Position numbers and translations under genes: made by a program. Positions 54,501 through 63,500 of a stretch of 64,000 bases of DNA are shown one piece after another; the stretch's first letter is position 1, and the number at the start of each line of letters is the position of its first letter. The notes under the pieces are model-generated. The model did no database searches. It worked only from the letters and a program-made list of their open reading frames with translations, and had not been told where the DNA came from. Origin of the DNA: Acanthaster planci (Eukaryota; Echinodermata; Asteroidea; Valvatida; Acanthasteridae); contig NW_019091358.1 in assembly GCF_001949145.1 (NCBI RefSeq), positions 2,950,747-3,014,746 of the forward strand, written 5' to 3'.

Positions 54501-57500
54501 TCTGCATGTCTCTTCGTATTTCCATTGGAGTGAAGACTTAGACCTAGCTCTAGACAACAGATTTGGATGCAGCCTTAGGCTGTCACTAATGTATATATAT
54601 GAATCTAAGAAATTGGGCCAAAATGCATGCTGTAAATAAGTTTATATAGCACATTATATTAATACAAGCAAAAAGTACAGAATCTCAATGCTCTTCACAG
54701 ATTGAAACAGCAGTTAAACATGGCAAAGGTTCCGTAAAATAACAGGCAATTAACAAATTAACACAAAAAAGTAACACAAATTCATATGGAATTAAAATTG
54801 CATGGAGCAGTGAAGAACATATATTGTCAGGACAACTTTGAAAACCCAAGTCCTCTTGCAAATATTGAACATTTCTTGTGTACCCAATTCCTGGTAGTCT
54901 GTCTGTGGTAATCTCAAGAACACAGCCAACATTGCCTGGGTTGCTAAGATTTTTTTCACTTTGTCACCTCATGATCTGGTTTTAATTAAAACTTGGGGAG
55001 CCAGAAAATGACCCCATACCCTCAGTCAATTCCCCCCCAACTCCGATCCACTGGGGTTATCAAGCCATCATGAGTAGCTTGGCTGTTTCATGAGACCTGG
55101 AAATGGACTCCTTAACGCCATGACAGACTGTTTTTTGTATCCAGCTGCTGTGGTACCATGTACATGTAACGCTGATCTCTTGATCATGACTTCTCTTCCC
55201 TCAGGCAGAGAAGGAAGAGCGACGCACCCAGATGATGAAGGATCTGGCTGTCAGGTGGCTGGAGGTGAGATGTGAGCCGAAATTGTCATTGTTGTAGTCA
55301 AGAACGATTCGCATACCGAGTTGATCGCAAAACATGGAATAACTTAGGTGTGAACAAAGCTAGAGAACATGGACATTGAATGGGGGGAGATGCACATAGG
55401 TAAGACTACAAATACTGGGAAATGGATGACCACAAACTATCACTTTTATGAAAAAAATAGCTTAAAAAAAGATAAAAACAAATTAAAGACAAAATACTAA
55501 ACAAATACTCAGCTGAGTACAGTAGTTTTTGAGTACTTTTCTGAGAATTTCTTAATTTCTTAAAGTCTTTATTTTGCGCTCTTATCTTCGTGCATCTACC
55601 ATCCTGTGTCCATGTTCTCCAACTTTGCTCACCCTTAGTTCATTATTTGGTTTTTGAAAAGTACTTGACTTTGACACTGCAATTTTATTTACAGAACTAT
55701 TAAGTACATGTATACCGCAAAGCTGGGAACTCAGGCCGTGTCCGAAACGGGGTTCCAGAGCTATGGCTAGGTCTATTGTTTCCGCGTTTCTACACATTTC
55801 CAATGGAGCGAAGACCTAGACCTAGCTCTCGACAACAGATTCGGATGCAGCCTCAGTGTCATAGAGCTCTTAAGCAGAAGATCCTGCTGAGCACATTTAT
55901 TTTCACAAGTCAGCTATTTTGAATTCGAAGCGAGGTTAGCTTTAAATTCTGACGGCCTAAGAATACAAGTGAAACAATGAAATCAAAGTTTGTTACAAAT
56001 TAATGCCATTTATGCTTCTGAATGATTTCCAATTGTGATGAATTATATTTTCATGTTTCAAACCACATTTTAAAAATGGACAGTGAAATAAGGTCTTTTG
56101 GACCCAGAAAATGTACAGTCTGTGAACAGGATGGGGGGGGGGTGGCAGTGGCGTGGCGGCAGCAGCAGCAGCTGTTACTGCTGCTTTTTCCTTTTGGGTA
56201 GAGGGGGATTCTTAAAGGTTGTGAACACCATTGGTTTTTTAGGTCATAATTTCACAAGATTGGCTGATTACAGCATATAATATTCACTACGACTTACATT
56301 CCACTGACTTGTTTCATGTCTGAGTCAACTGCTTTGTGAAAAATGAGAAAAACAGCACGGCATTATCAACGCTTAAGGCGAAGATCTTGTAATTTATCCT
56401 GCGTAAAATTTGTGGATTACATAGCATTCGTAGTATAAAGCAAACAACATCTGCGGGATCAGGTTGGAAAACAGGCATGACAGGCTCTCATTCTCTTAAA
56501 AAAGGAGTAGTTTTCAATGGCTAGGAGTCATCAGTGAATTTACCTTGGAGTGATGGGCCTCCTTGACAATGTAGCATTAATTGCAGATTCATGAGAAATC
56601 TTCATCCAGGAATGCAGTTGACTTGTGTCCCTGATACTGAAATGAGTAGGCCTAAAAGGATAATGCGTGTGCGCGCGATCACGCTTAATGAACACAAATT
56701 CACATCAGTGTACTCGTTGATGAAAGTCTAAAAACTCTATTTGTAGTTGATTCACCAACAATTACAAGCAATGAAGAAATTATGTTTTGAAACACAAGAG
56801 GTTTAACGAGTGGAAATTATACCTTTTGTTGACAAAAATCCCTTTCACCATTCTGCTCAGAAGCAGCCACCATATTTTGATCATACCATTATGCTCTAGG
56901 GATGATTTTGAATTCACAAAGTTTTAGTTTCGCATTATGAAAATCCTTTCCGCAAATAAAATTTAACTTCAAATTGATCCAATTTGTTTCCTACTTTACA
57001 CCTTACACTCATGTTCCTGCTTTTGGTGAATTTCTGTCTGCATATTTTTTAGCAGCTTTTAGGTTTACCTGTTCATTAATGGAAACTCACACAACATCTG
57101 CAAACCGTACACGTTAGAAAATTGGCACCTGTTAAAGAATGTGATGTGCAAAGTGAATGAACTCTTAAAAGACCATCATGAAAAAAGAGAACAAAATTTC
57201 TGTTTTCTTGAAAACTACAAAATTCTGAGCGGAAATATTTTACAGACTGATTGAGGCTGTTATTTATATACTTTCTTTCAAGTAACATATTTCAGGATTA
57301 TATGGTAGCCCGATTTGGGGGATTTTACCTATGGTGTACACTACCTTTAAGTTGATTGAGAACCAGGATAGATCAAAGCAATGTTTACATTTTTTCCTTT
57401 GCTCTATCTTAGCAGATTTCACTTACGCTTTGGCAACTGTGCACCTTGCCCTTGACAAGAGCATTAAACAGTCTGGTTCATATGGAGAGGTCTCACGTTC

Positions 57501-60500
57501 TCACACGTGCTGGCAGACTGTCGGGCAGGGTGTATTCCGTGCAAGAATAAGCTTGTCATCTGTTAACCAAAGCAGTCAGCCCAGGCTCTGCATTCCAACC
57601 AAATGTCTCGATGAGCCAAATTCAATCAATTAATCACAAACACAGCACTGGACTATTTGCCTCTGCTTCTGATTTCTCTTCTAAAGTCAATCTGATGTTT
57701 GTCACAGTCAGTTCATGATTGGTCAGCCCATGGAATGTTTGTGCTGATGATTGGGACAAACAATTGTCCTCTTCTTTAGATTGAAGTGTGGGTGGGCAAT
57801 GTCCTCAGAGCTTTGAAACTTGTGTTACTTGACAGTGTCCTGTAATTCAACATTGTATAAACCTGCACACAGATATGCAGAACACAATTGCCTGCTTGAT
57901 TTTGAGTGTAGACTTTAGAGAATTGACCTGTGTCAGAGAAGAGGGCATTCACCTGGTGGCTGTTCACAGACTTTATTTTGACTAGTCAGGTAGTGTCCAA
58001 ATTGCTCGGTTTAGGCTTGGATCTATACACGACTCAATGGGTAGTGGTTACAGCCACTACCATGTGCATGCGTATAATTTCAAGCCACAGCCAAGTAATT
58101 TAGACCCAGCCTTATTGATGCTGTACTCAGACTGTGGCCATATCTCTGTCTTTTACCTTCACCCTGAGCTCCACAGTGAAGTTTGGAGCATTTACTTTTG
58201 GAACCAAATGGGAACTCCTTCAACCTTAGCCTTATGTCAGGCAGTAGGTCTTTCCTGTAGAAGAAAATTGAGCTCCATAGAGCTTAAGTGTCTAAACTTG
58301 TACAATTTAAACCTGAAGTCAGAGAGAGTGATAATGCAGCAATTTGTAAAACCCCAAGGATGATTGAATGTGTAGTGGAAAATGGCTTCTATCAGCAATA
58401 AGATCCTGGAATTCCTGACCACAGAGAAAGCTTTGGAAGTGCAGGTTAAGTGTCAATTCATTTTTAAGAAGCTTGGGAAAGACGCCAAAATTATCTTTAA
58501 AAATTTTAATTGACCCTGGCAACACGAGTCATTCTCGGCTTCAAAATCCACTAGAACATTTGGAGGGATTTCCAGGGTTGAGTTAGGTACATGTAGATTG
58601 TGTTTCTTGCACAATTGATTTTAGAGGATTCAGAAAGCTCCCTGAAAGTGCTATGGTTGTCTCTTGTGTCAACTTTCCAAATCTTGGGACAGTGTATGTC
58701 AGGGCACTCAAGTTCTGATTATATTTTCTCTTGTTTGAACTATTTTCCCCCAGCATGAGATCCAGCAGCTGGAAGGTCAAGTCCAAGATGGGGCAGCTAA
58801 CACCCAGTTCTCCCCTTACCTGGTGCCAGACGCCAATGCTCTCATGAACCACCTAGGCCTGATACAGCTACTGGCTGACAGCGAGCGCTTCATCATTGTC
58901 ATTCCCTACTCAGGTAATTTCTTGAGTGGCCTAGATTATGCATTTATGTCATACACCACAGCCTGATTGGATGACTGGTAGGCAGATTGGTCACAAGTCA
59001 AATGACCCAGGTTCAGTCACAAATAATGCCTTAAAAGTAATAGGATAAACAGTGACGAAGGCATTCCTTTGTCACATTCCATTGGAGTAGCTTTCACTTG
59101 ACTTTTGGGACTGAAAGACTTGTTGTGATTGATTCACAGTCCTGTAGACCTTCATTTGAATGTGTTTCCATTTGCGTGGCCATCTTGGCACAATGGTGGT
59201 TCAGATGAGGCAGTCTCCAAACTAGGTGTCAAGTTGTGGCCATGGCTTGGATTTTACCCTCAGTACACTAAGGTGAATAGCTGTAGTCGTAGCCAGTAAT
59301 GCCTGTTTTGGACACTGCCTAGTCAGGAAGCCAAAGTCATGCACTGGACTAGCAAAATCTATAAACCCTTGTAAGCTGCTGTAATGTCATGAAGCCTATT
59401 TACGAGATTTGAGAACCCCTATATGTCAATTCTTTAAAAGTACATGTACATTTATTCAGAGTTTTGACTATGATGAACAACTCCTATTAACCTACAATGT
59501 AGGTAAAATACATTTTTGTGAGATGAAATGGAGAACTCCCTTTCCAGCTTAGTGGATGCTTTATTTTTGTCAAGATACTGAAAACAGACTTCAAGTTTGA
59601 TAAAGCACTGTAAAGTTTATGAGTATAATGTGATTTGCATTTTTAGCATCTTTAAACCAGAAACCCAACCCCAAAAAACAAGAACTGCAGCCAAAAAAAC
59701 ATGTCTTGTAACTTTTCAAGTTCCATGTAACTTCAGATCTGGCAAGCACATGGTACCATACCAGCTGGAGAGGTGACAAGAATTGCTAGAGTGATTAAGT
59801 GTTGTGAACCATCCTCTTTTTCCCCTCCCCCTCCCCCCGGATATCCCCCCCCCCCCGGATATCCCCCCCTGGGATATCCCTTCCCTCCCTCCTCCCCCCT
59901 CCCCGGATATCCCCTCCCTCCCCCTTCCTGTCCTTGAGGAAATTAATACAGAGCCCATCACCCATTTACATCCCAAGGAGCTACAGCAGTTGTCCTTTCA
60001 GCAGAACTGTGGTTATTATGCCTCTTCAACGTTCTCTAGATGATGTGACACACTAGGGTTGTAGCATAGGGGAATCTGGAGAATGATCACCGTATCAACC
60101 TGAAACCAAAAAATATCAAGGAACTAGGTAGAGACCATGTTGATATTAAAACCTTAAAAAATGTAATCCAAGCTATCTCACAATCGTCCTGTTGTCTCAC
60201 TGTTAAAAATCTCTAAAATGCCACTTACTGTCACTGTTCCTCCCCCCCCCACAAGAAGAGGAGTGTCCATCTTCAGAAATGTGGAGGTCATGTGTTGGTG
60301 CACTTCACATCTCGATAATGTGTGCTTTGCAGTTGAGTACATTGGTAGGAGTATTCTGTCACTGTAGTTTTTATTCGTGTTCATGTACGTTCTCATAAGT
60401 ACATTGTATGGGTTTTAAAAACTACTCGAGTACTAGTCTGACCTGGAGCACTTCAGAGTATTATAGTCAAGTCCATCACAAGTCCTTTTACAAGTCCAGT

Positions 60501-63500
60501 CACAAGTCCCTTTACAAGTCCAGTCACAAGTCCTTTTTCAAGACCTGTCATAAGTAATCAAGTGAAATACATGTACATGTATGACAAAGGAATGCTTTTG
60601 TCACATTCATTTGAACAGCTTATGATGGGCATGTGATGGACTTGTAGGGACTTGTGATGAACTCGACTAGACGTACATGTACCACGCCCGGTTACCGCAG
60701 TAGATGGCATACCATTTGCGTGCAAATAAGTGAGTGTATGCAGCGTGTCGGCCTCGTGAGACATTATCGCTACAAGACTAAGCTGTCTCTTTTGAGAGTC
60801 AAGAAGCTTATCATCGCGAGGCGTATCAGGTCAGAGAAATAGTGTAACAGCTCTTTGGAGATCTCCAGATCAGTTGCAGGCTTAGTGTGGCCGAATTTAC
60901 TCCTCGGAATTCCTCTGTGAGACCCACAGCTGGTCTGAAGTGTTGTGGCCTAGAAGTGTCATGTGTCGGAGACAAGTCCAAGGTGGTGATGTTTGTGCTG
61001 AGAGAGATGTGTCTGAAAGTGCACAAGCCCTGTGTGATAGATGTGTGACTCAGACCATCCCTGGAGCATCGCATTGTCAGAATTCCCCCCTCCCCCTCCC
61101 CTTTCCCCCCCCCCCACACATGGACCCCTGTATCATCAGATAATGTCATTTTATACTTAACACTTGACAGTTGTTGCTTCAGTTTCAGGCGAGGACAGAT
61201 CCAGGAAGGGGTAACGGGACCATGCCCTCCTTAAAAAAACAGGCAATTGTTTTTGTAGTAAAAAAAATAAATAATACCCCCCCCCGTAAGTGTGGGGCAA
61301 TTTGGGGAGTCTTTTTTCTTCCCTTTTCTTTCAACATCATGTCAAACACCCTAAATCTACCTTCAATCCAGCAAGGCCATAAAAGATTACAAAGAGAAAC
61401 TCCCAAATTTTGGGCCCCCTTAAACCCCCCCCCCGAAAAATTGGCTGTCGATCCACTTTTGGTTTCTGCACATTTGTCAGGAATATGTTTGTTTGTTTCT
61501 TTGTTTTGTTTATATGCATGATCTGATGGGGTTTTTCACTGGGACTCTCTCTCTCTCTCTCTCTGCTTTTTATTGTTGCAGTTGTTGGTCACTTGGACCA
61601 CTTCAAGAAGAAGCACTTTGAGGCCCGAGAAGCGAGCCGGTTCTTGGAGCAGATCCTGAAGAAGGGAAATAGGTCAGTTTAGCCTAACCATGGGTGATTT
61701 AGGATCGTCAGAGACTTGCTGAAAATGTGAACTCCTCTTCCGATGCCAGTCCTCTCTAGTTCTTGTGTATGGGATAGGGATGGGGGGTGTTGTTTGAGGA
61801 CTCATCATGCTCCCCCAAACCTCAGTGAAGCCCCCCAAAAAGAAATGTTAAGGATATACAGCATTTTCAGATTACTTTTTTGTAAAAATGAGCAAAGTTT
61901 GCCTCAAAAGGGCAACAATTTCTTAACAAAATGTGGCAATTTTTCAACAATGTCAAAATTTTGTAAATGCATCTATGCTCTTAATCTTTTAAACTTGGGG
62001 ATCAAGATTCTCTTACACATTCCATGAAGCTAGCTCCAGGAAGACACATCTGTGTTAACGTGACTTGTCACAACTGGCATGTGTTGTCAAGGGACTCGCA
62101 ACCAGTTCAGTGTGCCACAAACCTTGGGAGATGGCTTCAATTGGCACATCACAAAATTTTGGCTCGCGTTCCGCACCTCAGTTGGAATTATGATGCATCA
62201 CAGCACATGGTGAAATCTGATGAATGACAGCTGAGGATGGACAGATACTGCAGCTAGAGACACGCTCCAAATAGTCAGCATTCGCTCTTGCTGTTTACAA
62301 CACAGCAGGCGGAAGAACCAAAAGAATTTCATGTGGAAAGAAACCACCCAGAGCACTGTACAGCCCCCCCCAAAAAAAAACAACATTTTCAGCATGTCAG
62401 CCTGGGATTATAACAGATAAATTATATCACCATATTAGTGGAGGAGAGCCATAGCAAGAAAGCAGGCCAACGCAGAACAGACTGGAGGACGTTAAACTGA
62501 AGATGATGAATTATGCTTCAGTGAGGGAATTAAAGATGAATGCACACAACTATAAACTAATTCAAAATGCAGAAATCTAAGTTTTATATAATTCATGTCT
62601 CAAGGCATATCCGTGTCCAGCGACAACATGAGGTTCTTCAGCTCGACAAAGACAAGAAACCAAAGGACAAGGACAAGTCTATTAAGTAAGTTTTGGAAAG
62701 AGTGTACCAGATTCCTGCTTTCCTGATAAATTGGGGCGTTGTTTTTGTGTTGCCAATTCAAGAAGCAGTGTTGTAGTCGAGTACTTTCCAAGTACCAACG
62801 TTCTCCGCAAAATANNNNNNNNNNNNNNNNNNNNNNNNNNNNNNNNNNNNNNNNNNNNNNNNNNNNNNNNNNNNNNNNNNNNNNNNNNNNNNNNNNNNNN
62901 NNNNNNNNNNNNNNNNNNNNNNNNNNNNNNNNNNNNNNNNNNNNNNNNNNNNNNNNNNNNNNNNNNNNNNNNNNNNNNNNNNNNNNNNNNNNNNNNNNNN
63001 NNNNNNNNNNNNNNNNNNNNNNNNNNNNNNNNNNNNNNNNNNNNNNNNNNNNNNNNNNNNNNNNNNNNNNNNNNNNNNNNNNNNNNNNNNNNNNNNNNNN
63101 NNNNNNNNNNNNNNNNNNNNNNNNNNNNNNNNNNNNNNNNNNNNNNNNNNNNNNNNNNNNNNNCAAAAAGTACTCGACTACATCACTGTCAAGAAGGCAC
63201 AATTCATTGTAGGAGTTTGCTGTTCAAATTTTGATCTCAAAATATTACTCTTTAAACATATTCTAGTCTTGCATGTATAGAGCAAAATTTCAACCCGGGC
63301 CCCTGACAGCAATTTATTTGATGTAGTAGAGGTGGTTAATCCATTCATCCGATTAAAAAAGTCAGGAATGGTCATTGCTCATTGTGCTTGTCTGTCATTC
63401 CAGAACTCTGTATCACATCATTGAGTGTGCCCTCTACTTCAGCCAGCGATCTGCTCTGCAAGGCAACGACAGCCATGACATGGTAACCGTCCTGACAGAC

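Larger units (their letters stand above)
39262..55204 (+). other. SMG5: intron 17 (15.9 kb)
   Basis: No coding exon supported in 15,943 bases. Contents seen: a CAAGTC-family piece with a short palindrome (39425-39560), family 1 copy B (42653-42826), a GTCGAGTACTTT-type repeat fragment (45383-45590), a tRNA-derived SINE (about 49567-49920), a 13-bp hairpin (49511-49542) and family 2 copy B (54456-54574). A TAATTA- and E-box-bearing stretch near 46780-47035 is the best candidate regulatory block. Confidence 0.8.
58914..61581 (+). other. SMG5: intron 19
   Basis: 2,668 bases. It holds CAAGTC-family pieces (59030-59130, 60468-60660), a polypyrimidine GGATATCC block (59810-59935) and a (CT)n run (about 61541-61564) serving as the pyrimidine tract before the acceptor TATTGTTGCAG. 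Confidence 0.82.
62686..63403 (+). other. SMG5: intron 21
   Basis: 718 bases including an N gap of 349 lying wholly within a hAT-type element. Acceptor TCTGTCATTCCAG. Confidence 0.85.

Noticed and set aside
59716-59976. Glycine-rich 86-codon frame on the minus strand
   Set aside because: Produced by the C/T minisatellite of intron 19, with no unique sequence.
62600-63234. Long open frames of 157-200 codons near the 3' end
   Set aside because: Most of their length is N; the readable ends are intron, transposon and exon 21 shadows.
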